From NCBI RefSeq assembly GCF_013184775.1, contig NZ_JAATVV010000002.1:524301-588300 (forward strand): a stretch of DNA of 64,000 bases. Reading direction: 5' to 3'. A model generated the notes under the pieces. That model was given only the letters and a program-made list of their open reading frames with translations, did not search any database and was not told where the DNA came from. This DNA comes from Martelella sp. HB161492 (GTDB lineage Bacteria > Pseudomonadota > Alphaproteobacteria > Rhizobiales > Rhizobiaceae). Shown piece by piece: positions 16,813-25,588 of this stretch. A program made the position numbers and the translations under genes. The first letter of the stretch is position 1. Each line of letters begins with the position of its first letter.

Positions 16813-17829
16813 ATGGACGCAATCATCATTCAAATTCTGAACGGTCTCGACAAGGGGGCAGCCTATTCGCTGATCGCCCTTGGCCTGACCCTGGTTTTCG
16901 GCACGCTGGGCGTGGTCAATTTCGCCCATGGCGCGCTGTTCATGCTCGGCGCCTTCTGCGCCGTGTCCTTCAACGCCCTCCTCACCTGGCCGATCCAGCC
17001 GCCCAAACCGGACGGCGCGCTCTTTGCACCAAGACCGATTCCCTACATGGAATATGCCTTCGGTGATGTCGGCACCGCCATCGTCAACTGGTCGGTGCCG
17101 CTGTCGATCATTCTTGCCATACCGGTCATGCTGATCCTCGGCCTCATCATGGAGCGCGGGCTGATCCGCTTTTTCTACAAGCGCCCGCATTCGGACCAGA
17201 TCTTGGTGACCTTCGGCCTGGCGATTGTGCTGCAGGAAATCATCAAGGAAATCTATGGCGCCAACCCCATCCCGCAGTCGGCACCGGGCATGTTTGCCGG
17301 AACCGCCGATATCGCCGCCTGGCTCGGCATGTCCGATGCTTTCATCGTCTATCCCTGGTGGCGGCTGATCTACTTCCTGTTTTCGATTGTCATCATCGGC
17401 GCTGTCTTCGCCTTCCTGCAATTCACCACCTACGGAATGGTCGTGCGCGCTGGAATGCGTGATCGCGAAACGGTTGGCCTGCTCGGTATCGATATCGAAA
17501 AACGCTTCACCGTCGTCTTTGGCATTGCCGCCGTCGTCGCCGGCCTGGCCGGTGTCATGTACACACCGATCCTGCCGCCCAACTATCACATGGGCATGGA
17601 TTTCCTCGTGCTCAGCTTCGTCGTCGTCGTCGTCGGAGGCATGGGGTCACTGCCCGGCGCCATCCTTGCAGGCTTTGCGCTTGGCATTCTGCAATCCTTC
17701 GCCTCGATGAATGAAATCAAGTCGATCATTCCGGGCATCGACCAGGTCATCATCTACCTCGTCGCCGTCATCATTCTCTTGACCATGCCGCGCGGACTGA
17801 TGGGCCGCAAGGGCGTCATGGAGGACTGA
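16813..17829 (+). CDS. livH: branched-chain amino acid ABC transporter permease, LivH type
   Basis: A 338-residue inner-membrane permease with about eight hydrophobic helices. The LivH-type N-terminus LNGLDKGAAYSLIALGLTLV and the segment VNFAHGALFMLGAF are conserved, as is GMRDRETVGLLGI, the loop that contacts the ATPase. It ends 3 bp before the LivM gene. An insertion near residues 55-75 (PPKPDGALFAPRP) makes it slightly longer than E. coli LivH. Confidence 0.92.
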   Translation: MDAIIIQILNGLDKGAAYSLIALGLTLVFGTLGVVNFAHGALFMLGAFCAVSFNALLTWPIQPPKPDGALFAPRPIPYMEYAFGDVGTAIVNWSVPLSIILAIPVMLILGLIMERGLIRFFYKRPHSDQILVTFGLAIVLQEIIKEIYGANPIPQSAPGMFAGTADIAAWLGMSDAFIVYPWWRLIYFLFSIVIIGAVFAFLQFTTYGMVVRAGMRDRETVGLLGIDIEKRFTVVFGIAAVVAGLAGVMYTPILPPNYHMGMDFLVLSFVVVVVGGMGSLPGAILAGFALGILQSFASMNEIKSIIPGIDQVIIYLVAVIILLTMPRGLMGRKGVMED

Positions 17830-17832
17830 ACC

Positions 17833-18975
17833 ATGTTTGGAAACCTTTCCCGCAACGACTGGATGCTGTTCATCATATTCGCCGCCGTCGTGCTTCTGGC
17901 GCCAGTCCTGTTCATGCCGCTTGGCGCCGCCTATCCGGCGCTGTTGCAGAAATTCGCGATCTTCGCGATCTTCGCCATCGGCTTCAACATCCTGTTCGGC
18001 CTGACTGGCTATCTGTCCTTCGGCCACGCCGCCTTTCTTGGTGTCGGCTCCTATGCGGCCGTTTGGTCATTCAAGCTGTTGAGCATGAACGCCCTTCCGG
18101 CGATCGCCTTTGCCGTCATCTGCTCCGGCCTCTTTGCCGCGCTGATCGGCTATGTCAGCCTGCGGCGCTCGGGCATCTATTTCTCGATCCTGACGCTGGC
18201 TTTCGCCCAGATGAGCTATAATCTCGCCTATTCGGTCCTGACACCCATCACCAATGGCGAGACCGGACTGCAGCTGTCGCAGAATGACCCGCGCATCCTC
18301 GACCGCGCCTTTGCCAGCTCAAGCCAGGGCCTGCCGTCACCGGATCTGTTCGGCATCACGCTTCAGGGTTATGCCGGGTTCTATTTCTGCGCCGCCGCCC
18401 TCATCATCTGCTTCTTCGTGACGCTGAAGCTGTTCCGTTCCCCCTTCGGCATGATGCTGAAGGCGATCAAATCCAACCAGAACCGCATGCGCTATACCGG
18501 CTTCAACACGCGGCCCTATCTGCGTTCCGCCTTCATCATTTCCGGGATGTTTGCCGGTCTCGCCGGGGCGCTGATGGCGGTCACCGATCCGCTGGCGGGC
18601 GCCGAGCGCATGCAGTGGACCGCCTCCGGCGAGGTCGTGCTGATGACCATTCTCGGCGGCGTCGGTACCCTGATCGGCCCGATCCTCGGCGCCGTGGTGA
18701 TCAAATATTTCGAAAACATCTTCTCCTCCTTCAACGACGGCGCGCTGCACTCCGCCTTTTCCGCCCTGCCGGATGCGATCGAGATGCCGCTGGTCAAGCT
18801 CCTGTCGCTGTTTGTCGGCGATGGCTGGCACCTGACGCTCGGCCTGATCTTCATGGCAATCGTCATCTTCCTGCCCGGCGGCATCATGGAGGGTATCCGA
18901 AGGCTGACCACGCGCTTCACCAATGGCGGCGGCGGCAAACGCGTCAGCCAGTCAAAACTGCAACCGGCGGAGTGA
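17833..18975 (+). CDS. livM: branched-chain amino acid ABC transporter permease, LivM type
   Basis: A 380-residue permease with about ten hydrophobic segments. The LivM signatures are [25 protein letters not shown] near residues 40-65 and [18 protein letters not shown] near 220, the ATPase-coupling loop. It pairs with LivH to form the channel. The C-terminal tail is basic and cytoplasmic. It lies between livH and livG with 3-4 bp gaps, so it is co-transcribed. Confidence 0.92.
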   Translation: MFGNLSRNDWMLFIIFAAVVLLAPVLFMPLGAAYPALLQKFAIFAIFAIGFNILFGLTGYLSFGHAAFLGVGSYAAVWSFKLLSMNALPAIAFAVICSGLFAALIGYVSLRRSGIYFSILTLAFAQMSYNLAYSVLTPITNGETGLQLSQNDPRILDRAFASSSQGLPSPDLFGITLQGYAGFYFCAAALIICFFVTLKLFRSPFGMMLKAIKSNQNRMRYTGFNTRPYLRSAFIISGMFAGLAGALMAVTDPLAGAERMQWTASGEVVLMTILGGVGTLIGPILGAVVIKYFENIFSSFNDGALHSAFSALPDAIEMPLVKLLSLFVGDGWHLTLGLIFMAIVIFLPGGIMEGIRRLTTRFTNGGGGKRVSQSKLQPAE

Positions 18976-18979
18976 GATC

Positions 18980-19744
18980 ATGACCACTGCAAACACCGTC
19001 CTTCACGTTTCGGATGTTCACAAGAGCTTCGGCGGATTGCGGGCGCTCAAGGATGTCGAACTCGAAGTCGAAAAGGGCACCGTCCACGCCATTATCGGGC
19101 CGAATGGCGCCGGCAAGTCGACCCTGCTCAATGTCTGCATCGGCCGGATCAAGCCGGATCATGGCCATGTCATATTCGACGGGCAGACCCTCGATCATCA
19201 TCAGCCGCATGAGATCAACCAGCTCGGCGTCTCGCGCGTGTTTCAGACACCGGAAATCTTCCCGGATCTGACATTGCTGGAAAATGTGATGATCCCGGCC
19301 TTTGCCAAGCGCGACGGCGCCTTTCGTCTGAACGCGGTCCGGGCGCTCTCATCAGAAGCGGAGATCCGCGACGAGGCCGAGTATATTCTCGAAGATATCG
19401 GCCTCTTTGCCCGCCGCTTTCATGAAGCAGGCTCCCTGTCGCGCGGTGACAAGCGGCGGCTGGAGCTTGCCATGTGCCTGATCCAGAAGCCAAAGCTCCT
19501 GCTTCTGGATGAACCGACTGCCGGCATGGCGCGCCACGACACCAATATGACAATCGAGCTTCTGCAGCGCATCAAGGCCCGCGGCATGACCAAGGTGATC
19601 ATCGAGCATGACATGCATGTCGTCTTCTCGCTGGCCGACAAGATCTCCGTCCTAGCCCAGGGCCAGATCATCGCCGACGGCACCCCCGACCAGGTCCGGG
19701 GCAATCCGAAGGTCCGCGAAGCCTATCTCGGGGAGGCGCATTGA
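18980..19744 (+). CDS. livG: branched-chain amino acid ABC transporter ATPase, LivG type
   Basis: A 254-residue ATPase. Walker A is GPNGAGKST (about residues 39-47), Walker B LLLLDEPTAGM, and the H-loop Glu-His (VIIEHDM) follows. The signature motif reads LSRGDKRRLEL rather than LSGGQ, an accepted variant in LivG-like ATPases. I chose ATG 18980, 4 bp after the livM stop; the longer frame from 18923 overlaps livM. Its stop overlaps an ATG at 19741 that is not the preferred livF start. Confidence 0.92.
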   Translation: MTTANTVLHVSDVHKSFGGLRALKDVELEVEKGTVHAIIGPNGAGKSTLLNVCIGRIKPDHGHVIFDGQTLDHHQPHEINQLGVSRVFQTPEIFPDLTLLENVMIPAFAKRDGAFRLNAVRALSSEAEIRDEAEYILEDIGLFARRFHEAGSLSRGDKRRLELAMCLIQKPKLLLLDEPTAGMARHDTNMTIELLQRIKARGMTKVIIEHDMHVVFSLADKISVLAQGQIIADGTPDQVRGNPKVREAYLGEAH

Positions 19745-19791
19745 TGAATGCCCCCGTCGATAACCATCATTTTCAAAAGGAGGCGAACACC

Positions 19792-20508
19792 ATGAGCGAA
19801 GCCGAAGCCTTCTTCAGCGTCCGCGACATTCATGCCTGGTATGGCGAAAGCTATATCGTGCAGGGCGTGTCCTTCGATATCCGCAAGGGCGAGGTCCTCT
19901 CGCTTCTGGGGCGCAATGGCGCCGGCAAGACCTCGACGCTGCGGACGCTTGCCCGCCTCGACAGCCCGAGCCTCAGGCAAGGCGAGATCTGGCTGGATGG
20001 CAAGCCGCTGCACCAGATGAAGGCCTTTCAGGCGGCCAAGGCCGGCCTTCAGCTGGTGCCGGAGGACCGCCGCATCATTGGCGGCCTGTCGGTCGAGGAA
20101 AACCTGACCCTCGCTCAGGTCTCGGGTGAGACAGGCTGGTCGATCGAGAAGATCTACGACCACTTCCCTCGCCTTGCCGAACGCCGAAATCAGGAGGCCG
20201 TCACCATGTCCGGCGGCGAGCAGCAGATGCTGGCCGTTGCCCGCGCGCTCGCCCGCGACATCAAGGTTCTGTTTCTCGATGAACCTTATGAGGGGCTCGC
20301 GCCGGTCATCGTGCAGGAGATCGAAAAAATCGTCTCGCAGATCCGCGACCTCGGCATCACCACCATCATCGTCGAGCAGAATGCTGTCGCGGCTCTGCGG
20401 CTCTCCGACCGTGCCGTTATCATGGACACCGGCCAGGTGGTCTTCGCCGGTACCGCCCGCGATGTGCTCGACAACAAGGAGCTGCGCGACGAATATCTGG
20501 CGATCTGA
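19792..20508 (+). CDS. livF: branched-chain amino acid ABC transporter ATPase, LivF type
   Basis: A 238-residue ATPase with Walker A GRNGAGKTS, signature MSGGEQQMLAVARAL and Walker B VLFLDEPYEGLAP. I chose ATG 19792 because AAAAGGAGG sits 8 nt upstream. An alternative ATG at 19741 overlaps the livG stop and would add 17 residues (MMNAPVDNHH...) that are not part of the ATPase fold. It completes the SBP-permease-permease-ATPase-ATPase operon and is followed by a hairpin. Confidence 0.92.
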   Translation: MSEAEAFFSVRDIHAWYGESYIVQGVSFDIRKGEVLSLLGRNGAGKTSTLRTLARLDSPSLRQGEIWLDGKPLHQMKAFQAAKAGLQLVPEDRRIIGGLSVEENLTLAQVSGETGWSIEKIYDHFPRLAERRNQEAVTMSGGEQQMLAVARALARDIKVLFLDEPYEGLAPVIVQEIEKIVSQIRDLGITTIIVEQNAVAALRLSDRAVIMDTGQVVFAGTARDVLDNKELRDEYLAI

Positions 20509-20538
20509 AGATCCGGCCCGCCAAGAATCACCCGCCTT

Positions 20539-20566
20539 CCCATGCCTCCCCACCGGGAGGCATGGG
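20539..20566 (+). terminator. hairpin terminator of the ABC transporter operon
   Basis: A perfect 12-bp stem CCCATGCCTCCC/GGGAGGCATGGG with a 4-nt loop lies 31 bp after the livF stop. The following TGCTTCTGTC is only moderately T-rich. Confidence 0.65.
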
Positions 20567-20597
20567 TGCTTCTGTCAAGCAGGCGCTTGCTGCATGG

Positions 20598-20613
20598 TTA
20601 ACGGGTTTATAAC
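20598..20613 (+). promoter_or_regulatory. possible CtrA-like box upstream of the DUF2336 gene
   Basis: TTAA-CGGGTTT-ATAAC matches the CtrA consensus TTAA-N7-TTAAC with one mismatch. It lies 47-62 bp before ATG 20660. CtrA control of alphaproteobacterial envelope and motility genes is well known, but one imperfect site is weak evidence. Confidence 0.3.
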
Positions 20614-20659
20614 GAATTCGGCATAGGCTCCTGACAAAGCAAAGTTTTTGTCGAGGAGT

Positions 20660-21589
20660 ATGTCCGTGGTTGATCGCTACCGGGAACTTGAGGGTCTGAA
20701 GAGCTCGCGCAATCTGGATCTGGTGCTCATGGCGACCGTTTCCTCCTTTGCCAGCCTGCGCAACCCCGGCACGGGCGAACTGCGTCGCTTCGCCGAACTG
20801 CTCCCCCCCGTCTACGAGGCTTCGAGCCCGGAGGCCCGCCGTCAGGCCGTCGCAGCCCTTGCTGCCTGCCCGGCAGTGCCACGCAGCATCTGCCGCTTCC
20901 TCGGGCGGCAGGATATTGCCATTGCCGCCCCGTTTCTGGCCCTGTCACCGGCGATCGACGAAGAGACACTGATCGAGATCATCGAGCAATCGGGTGAGGC
21001 CCACAAGCGCGCCATCATCAACCGCGCCGATCTTACGCAAAAAGTGATTGCGGCACTCATCGCCACCCATGCCGACAGCGCCGAGACACGCGATGAAGAC
21101 AGCAGCGGCTCTGCCGATGCCGGGACCATGGAAGACAAGAGCGAAGCGCTGCGGCGGACGCTGAAGGCCATGGTCGAAAAGTCAGGAGACAGCGACCGTC
21201 TCGGCCTGTCGACCCTGACCGCCCTCCAGACGTCGCTTTTGGTCCGTTTTGCCCGCCGCCGTGAGGCCGGTTTCTTCGCTGAAACTTTCAGCCGGGCGCT
21301 CGGCGGCGATCAGGATCTGGCAAAACTCATCCTTGCGGATACGACCGGCGAACGTCTGGCGATTGCCCTTGTCGGACTTGGCATGGCCAATGATGATGTC
21401 AGCTTCATCCTGCAGCGCAGCGTGCCTGCACTCGCCACCGATCACGATGTCGATGCCATGGTCGCCACCCTTTCGCCGTCCCGGTCGATCGAGCAGCTGC
21501 TCACCTGGCAGGCCGAAAGCGCCGAGCGCAATGCCCGGCCGGCAGCCAAACAGCCCCAGACCGGTGACAGCAAGCGCCGAAGCGCCTGA
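20660..21589 (+). CDS. DUF2336 domain-containing protein
   Basis: A 309-residue, helix-rich, probably cytoplasmic protein of the alphaproteobacterial DUF2336 family. The HEAT-like helical repeats are visible in LRRFAELLPPVYEASSPEARRQ-like and FLGRQDIAIAAPFL-like segments. No enzymatic motif is seen. I chose ATG 20660, preceded by GAGGAG; a TTG at 20648 is in frame. The function is unknown. It is a single gene between the transporter operon and a convergent DUF1491 gene. Confidence 0.85.
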   Translation: MSVVDRYRELEGLKSSRNLDLVLMATVSSFASLRNPGTGELRRFAELLPPVYEASSPEARRQAVAALAACPAVPRSICRFLGRQDIAIAAPFLALSPAIDEETLIEIIEQSGEAHKRAIINRADLTQKVIAALIATHADSAETRDEDSSGSADAGTMEDKSEALRRTLKAMVEKSGDSDRLGLSTLTALQTSLLVRFARRREAGFFAETFSRALGGDQDLAKLILADTTGERLAIALVGLGMANDDVSFILQRSVPALATDHDVDAMVATLSPSRSIEQLLTWQAESAERNARPAAKQPQTGDSKRRSA

Positions 21590-21626
21590 GCCGCCCCGGA
21601 GCATTTCCGGCAAAGCGAGAAGCCGA

Positions 21627-21965
21627 TTACGCCGCGACGGCAAAAAGCCCGCTGACGTCGTCGATCTCGAGCGCGACGATCCAGAGGTCGCTGTCGAAAC
21701 GGCGCTCCTTCTCCAGCTTGTCGGCGAGCGTCAGCACATCGACATCTTCAAGCCGCATCTCAAAAACGCGCGCGCCATCCTCGTCAGCAAGCACCTGGGG
21801 CGCGGGCATGAACAGCGTCTCCCTGCCGTCCCGCTTCGTCTGTCGGATGGCGATGGCGCCGGCCGCCTCGGCCCCCTTGCGCTCGACAGCGGCAAAACCG
21901 CCCTTGGCAAAAACCTGGCGGCAAAGCGCGGAGACAAAGATATCGCTTCTAAGACGGGCGGACAT
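21627..21965 (-). CDS. DUF1491 family protein
   Basis: A 112-residue protein of the small alphaproteobacterial DUF1491 family: MSARLRSDIFVSALCRQVF at the N-terminus and KLEKERRFDSDLWIVALE near the C-terminus. No function is known for the family. The start at 21965 is used because the longer frame to 21998 adds no conserved sequence. It is 54 bp downstream of the peptidoglycan-binding gene on the same strand, so the two may be an operon. Confidence 0.85.
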   Translation of the reverse strand: MSARLRSDIFVSALCRQVFAKGGFAAVERKGAEAAGAIAIRQTKRDGRETLFMPAPQVLADEDGARVFEMRLEDVDVLTLADKLEKERRFDSDLWIVALEIDDVSGLFAVAA

Positions 21966-22019
21966 GCTGCACCTCCCTCTGCTCAAGGCGCCCCTCACGG
22001 TGACCGGATCGATCAGGCA

Positions 22020-22991
22020 TCAAAGCGCGCCGATTTCCTGGAGCTTTTTCAGAACAGCCTCACTCGGCTCACCGGTTTCCGGCAGGCGATAGTGTTTCTG
22101 AAAGTTCAGGATCGCCGCCTTTGTGCTCTGTCCGGCAACGCCATCCACAACGATCCCATCATAGGCGATATTTTGCAGCCCACGCTGGATTTCCGTCACC
22201 GTCTTCGTTGAGACCGGGACAGTGGCAAGTGTCAACGTTGCCGCGCCGTCAGCAGCCCCGGGGCTGGCGGAGGCGCGGATCACCGCGGCGACATTTTGAC
22301 TGTCCGTTTCAGGGCGATGGCTCGGCAGCGGGGTCGCCGCCGATGCGGTGATGGCCGCCAGCAGCCCGGCATCCGCTGCGCCGGTCACCATCAGGCCATT
22401 ATCTTTCTGAAAAGCGGCCACCGCTTCGGCCGTCTGTGGCCCGCTCACCCCGTCGACCGTGCCCTTGTAATATCCGCGCGCAGCAAGTTCCTGCTGGACC
22501 TGACGCAGAAGATCGGCCGGATCTGACTGAACGGGGGATATAGCGACAGCGGTATCTGCAACGGTATCCGCTGACGTTTCAGCGTCTGCTGCCGGTGCGC
22601 CACGCTGCATCACGGCCAGCAATTCATCAATTTCGGCATCGCCGCTCTGTTCGGCAGGTCGCTCCTCAGCCGCCGCCTGAACCGTATTGTCGCCATCCCG
22701 CTCAATCCGGAAGCTGTGATAGGGACCGGCCTCGTGCACCAGAGTGCGGCCGGGAATCGCATCGGGTTCGCCGTCGACACGGGTTTTGAACATCGGATCG
22801 GGATGCGGACCGACCTGATACCAGAGCGCATTGGCGGAAACGAAGCTGAACACCACCGCGAAGATCGTCACACCGCCGAAAACCGATGGATGACGGCCGA
22901 TCGCAGCCCCGCCAGCCAGCAATATCCGCGCGATAAGCCCGGGCTTGCTGCCTTTCTTGCTCTTGCCCCGTTTTTTGGTCGTCTTCCCCAT
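22020..22991 (-). CDS. membrane-anchored protein with two peptidoglycan-binding domains
   Basis: A 323-residue protein. The N-terminus is strongly basic (GKTTKKRGKSKKGSK) and is followed by one membrane segment (about residues 36-56), so the rest is periplasmic. Two PG_binding_1 domains follow: one near residues 155-215 (VQQELAARGYYKGTVDGVSG, FQKDNGL) and one near 260-320 (IQRGLQNIAYDGIVVDGVAG, FQKHYRLP). The middle is low-complexity Ala/Glu-rich. It probably anchors to the cell wall; no hydrolase domain is present. Confidence 0.88.
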   Translation of the reverse strand: MGKTTKKRGKSKKGSKPGLIARILLAGGAAIGRHPSVFGGVTIFAVVFSFVSANALWYQVGPHPDPMFKTRVDGEPDAIPGRTLVHEAGPYHSFRIERDGDNTVQAAAEERPAEQSGDAEIDELLAVMQRGAPAADAETSADTVADTAVAISPVQSDPADLLRQVQQELAARGYYKGTVDGVSGPQTAEAVAAFQKDNGLMVTGAADAGLLAAITASAATPLPSHRPETDSQNVAAVIRASASPGAADGAATLTLATVPVSTKTVTEIQRGLQNIAYDGIVVDGVAGQSTKAAILNFQKHYRLPETGEPSEAVLKKLQEIGAL

Positions 22992-23044
22992 CGGCCCTGC
23001 TTCCGAAATTCGCCGCGCCCGCCGCGAGCCGGCGCGCTGTCATG

Positions 23045-23239
23045 TCATATATCCCGTTCCGCGCCGACCTCGACGCATGCTGAAAGGCCCTGCTGGTCTG
23101 TCGCGGCCCGCAAAGCCCAGAGGACATCGCTGTCTACAATAACGCCAGACGGCGGCGGAAGGTGCAGCATGTCAGTATTTTTCTTGCTATGGTTAACACG
23201 CATAACACCGGCACAGTCGACGAAATCTTCCAAAAACAT
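23045..23239 (-). CDS. small hypothetical protein
   Basis: A 64-residue ORF on the same strand and 53 bp upstream of the peptidoglycan-binding gene. An internal Met (MLHLPPPSGVIVDSD) gives a possible 41-residue form. I recognise no family; the SGVIVDSDVLWALRAATDQQ segment looks like folded protein rather than noise. It could be an unrecognised small gene or a chance ORF. Confidence 0.35.
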   Translation of the reverse strand: MFLEDFVDCAGVMRVNHSKKNTDMLHLPPPSGVIVDSDVLWALRAATDQQGLSACVEVGAERDI

Positions 23240-23452
23240 ACGCTAGAAAATTGATTTTGCTTCACTTTTTCAGGCTTTTCCGGTGAACGGGAAAAAGCCT
23301 GTCAACAGGGACCGGCGTCAGCGGCCATGCCCTGTTACCGGCTCATTTACCCGCTTGTATTAGAGATTGGGTCAACAGGCGCCGGGTCCGACATCTGATC
23401 GGTATCAGCGCGCTTTGACACAACAGGCAAACCGGCCCCGGGAAAGGACGAG

Positions 23453-24019
23453 ATGATAAGGTTCCTGCTGAAAACGGCATTCTTCTTTTTCTGCCTTTTG
23501 CTGATTCTGCCGTTTTTTTCGACCTTTCTGACAGGTGAGCCTGTGGACCAGGATGGTACGCAGCCGCAGAGTGCTGCCGATGTCGGCGGTGCGGTGACGG
23601 CTGCCCGCGGCACGCTCGAATATATGAGCGGGTTGTGCGGCGAAAAACCCGAGGTCTGCGTCAACGGGATCAAGATCATCGATTTTCTCCGCCATCGTGC
23701 TGGCGAAGGCGCAGATGTCGCCTATCGCTATCTCGGTCAGCATTTCGACAAGGCCGACGATGGGGCCGACGACAAGACCTCCTCTCCGACAGCCCTTCCG
23801 GCTGTCCCCGGCCAAACGGAGACGGCGGCAACGCCGCTGCCGGCCGGAGCCCCGCAAGCCGCCGTGCCTGACGCCGTGATCACCGGCGCAATCGTGGAGC
23901 CGCCGCCCCTGCCCGTCCAGACACCTGCAGCGCCGGAAACGCTGACCGCCGCTGCGGCCCGGCCGGACCTCACCGGAATTCGTCTCGATGTGCCATTGCC
24001 GACCCCGCGCCCCTATTGA
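23453..24019 (+). CDS. DUF5330 family exported protein
   Basis: A 188-residue protein. A hydrophobic N-terminal segment (about residues 3-27, very Phe-rich) acts as signal or anchor. The conserved part is SAADVGGAVTAARGTLEYMS, LCGEKPEVCVNG and FLRHRAGEGADVAYRYL (about residues 40-100), matching the rhizobial DUF5330 family. The C-terminal half is a Pro/Ala-rich linker ending in VPLPTPRPY. The function is unknown; an envelope location is likely. Confidence 0.82.
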   Translation: MIRFLLKTAFFFFCLLLILPFFSTFLTGEPVDQDGTQPQSAADVGGAVTAARGTLEYMSGLCGEKPEVCVNGIKIIDFLRHRAGEGADVAYRYLGQHFDKADDGADDKTSSPTALPAVPGQTETAATPLPAGAPQAAVPDAVITGAIVEPPPLPVQTPAAPETLTAAAARPDLTGIRLDVPLPTPRPY

Positions 24020-24131
24020 CGGGAAAGCGGCAAAGGTGACAGCGGTCAGCATGGAATGGTTCCAAACAAGACCAACACCCGTTATACCGAGGAAGAGCCT
24101 CGCATCACGCGGCGGTGGCCAGATTGCCTTT

Positions 24132-24184
24132 CCGCCGGTCCGGTGCGAGACCTTTCCGCCGGGGTGCAGCGGCTGGACCGGCGG
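24132..24184 (+). repeat. inverted repeat in the sufE leader
   Basis: CCGCCGGTCC (24132-24141) is exactly complementary to GGACCGGCGG (24175-24184), with a GC-rich 33-nt loop that itself contains CCGCCGG. It lies 42-94 bp upstream of the sufE start and could form a long hairpin in its mRNA leader. Confidence 0.45.
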
Positions 24185-24225
24185 TTGCAACCAGGCGAGA
24201 GCAGACCAACAGACGGATACGAACC

Positions 24226-24657
24226 ATGAGCGCAGAGCTTGACAGCATTCTTGAAGACTTTTCCTTTCTCGACGACTGGGAAGATCGCTATCGCTATGTG
24301 ATCGAGCTCGGCAAGGCATTGCCAGATCTGCCCGAGGACGAGAAGATTGAAGCCAACAAGGTGCATGGCTGCGCAAGTCAGGTCTGGCTGGTGATGGAGA
24401 ACGAGGCGGGTGATGATCCGGTCATGCATCTGCGCGGCGATTCGGATGCCTTTATCGTCCGAGGACTGGTGGCGATCGTTCTCGCCGTCTATTCGGGGCA
24501 CAAGGCCTCGGAAATCGCCAAGACCGATGCCATCGATATTCTGCGACGGATCGGTCTGGTCGAGAACCTGTCGGCCCAGCGCGCAAACGGACTCAATGCG
24601 ATGGTGACGCGGATACGCGAAATGGCCGCGCTGCTGCTTGCCGGCCATTCCAGCTGA
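24226..24657 (+). CDS. sufE: SufE family cysteine desulfurase-activating protein
   Basis: A 143-residue SufE protein: FSFLDDWEDRYRYVIELGK at the N-terminus and the active-site loop KVHGCASQVWL with Cys 49, which accepts sulfur from the desulfurase SufS. The C-terminal RANGLNAMVTRIRE is conserved. I chose ATG 24226; the frame stays open to 24115 but that stretch is Arg-rich and not conserved. The suf operon itself is not in this window, so the gene is a stand-alone copy. Confidence 0.93.
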   Translation: MSAELDSILEDFSFLDDWEDRYRYVIELGKALPDLPEDEKIEANKVHGCASQVWLVMENEAGDDPVMHLRGDSDAFIVRGLVAIVLAVYSGHKASEIAKTDAIDILRRIGLVENLSAQRANGLNAMVTRIREMAALLLAGHSS

Positions 24658-24666
24658 GACCATCAG

Positions 24667-25206
24667 TCAGGCAGCTCCGCCCGACGTCCTCCCGAAGGCC
24701 CGGGCCGGTGGCCGGAAGTCCTGATCTCCCCACTGACGCAATGATGTCTTTCTCTGAACCGCCGGTGCATAGTGCCTCGCCAGTGCCAGAAGGGCGGTGC
24801 GAACCATCAGCTTGGCAGAACGAACAGGCCATTGCCGCTCGCGCTCGATCAGTTCCAGACCTTTCAGAAAACAACAGAAATCAAGCGCCACGTCGGCAAG
24901 TTCCGGACCGATGGCTTTCAGCGCATCGCGAACGCGCTGTCGCGCGTCCAGAGCACAATCGGCAAGCCGGTCGCTCTGATGACCGGCTGCGCGCGTCTCC
25001 AGCCGCGGCGACAGCGAAGACGTCACACGTGCCTGCATCTGTCCATGCATAAAGTCGGCAAAGAGCCGTTCGCCCGCCGCCGCCGCCTCGCCCGGCAGAA
25101 AAAGCGAGCCATCGGCTGCCTTCTGCTTTGCCAGCAGTTCGAGGGGGCTCGCTCCGCTTCTGCGCCTGACGGGCCGGCGCTCGTCCCCGTGCTTCGGCTC
25201 AGCCAT
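24667..25206 (-). CDS. DUF6456 domain-containing protein
   Basis: A 179-residue protein of the alphaproteobacterial DUF6456 family. Family features are SPLELLAKQKAADGSLFL, AGERLFADFMHGQMQARVTSS and DFCCFLKGLELIERERQWPVRSAK. It is basic and probably binds nucleic acid or a partner; the function is unknown. The start ATG overlaps the stop of the DnaA-like HTH gene by 8 nt, so the two are coupled and likely act together; in some relatives similar regions may be fused. Confidence 0.82.
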   Translation of the reverse strand: MAEPKHGDERRPVRRRSGASPLELLAKQKAADGSLFLPGEAAAAGERLFADFMHGQMQARVTSSLSPRLETRAAGHQSDRLADCALDARQRVRDALKAIGPELADVALDFCCFLKGLELIERERQWPVRSAKLMVRTALLALARHYAPAVQRKTSLRQWGDQDFRPPARAFGRTSGGAA

Positions 25207-25588
25207 GATTGCCGAGCCCCAGCGCAACGACAATCTCAATGGCCAGACGCTCGATGCGGGTCACGAAGGCATCATAATCGCTATCGTCGCGCCAGTCCTC
25301 CACCTTGCGGCAGGCATAGGCGACTGTGGTGCGATCCCGCCCGAACCCCTGCCCGATCTCATTCAGAGAAAGGCCGAGCGCCACATGGCAGACATACATC
25401 GCCATCTGCCTGAGATGGGCGCCGCCGCGGCGCTGAAGTCGCTCCTTGCCAGCAGGCAGACAGCCCATCTGCCCCAGCTCGAAGGTCAACAACCTGACGA
25501 CACGGCAAATCGAAAGCGTATCACCATTCAACTTCAGTGAATCTGCGACCGTCCCTGAACGGTCCGTGATATCTGCTAAGGTCCCCAT
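25199..25588 (-). CDS. small HTH protein resembling DnaA domain IV
   Basis: A 129-residue protein. Residues about 60-98 resemble the C-terminal DnaA-box-binding domain: LSLNEIGQGFGRDRTTVAYACRKVED-like sequence with the F-GRDRTTVAYA recognition helix. No AAA+ domain is present. Stand-alone proteins of this type could bind DnaA boxes or act as ordinary transcription factors. It is first in a two-gene unit with DUF6456. An AT-rich non-coding region lies upstream. Confidence 0.75.
   Translation of the reverse strand: MGTLADITDRSGTVADSLKLNGDTLSICRVVRLLTFELGQMGCLPAGKERLQRRGGAHLRQMAMYVCHVALGLSLNEIGQGFGRDRTTVAYACRKVEDWRDDSDYDAFVTRIERLAIEIVVALGLGNHG

Noticed and set aside
15388-17589. A 733-codon open frame on the minus strand opposite the ABC transporter genes
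   Set aside because: It lies fully antisense to a clear binding protein and permease with recognised families, and its translation has no recognisable domain; long shadow frames are common in GC-rich genes.
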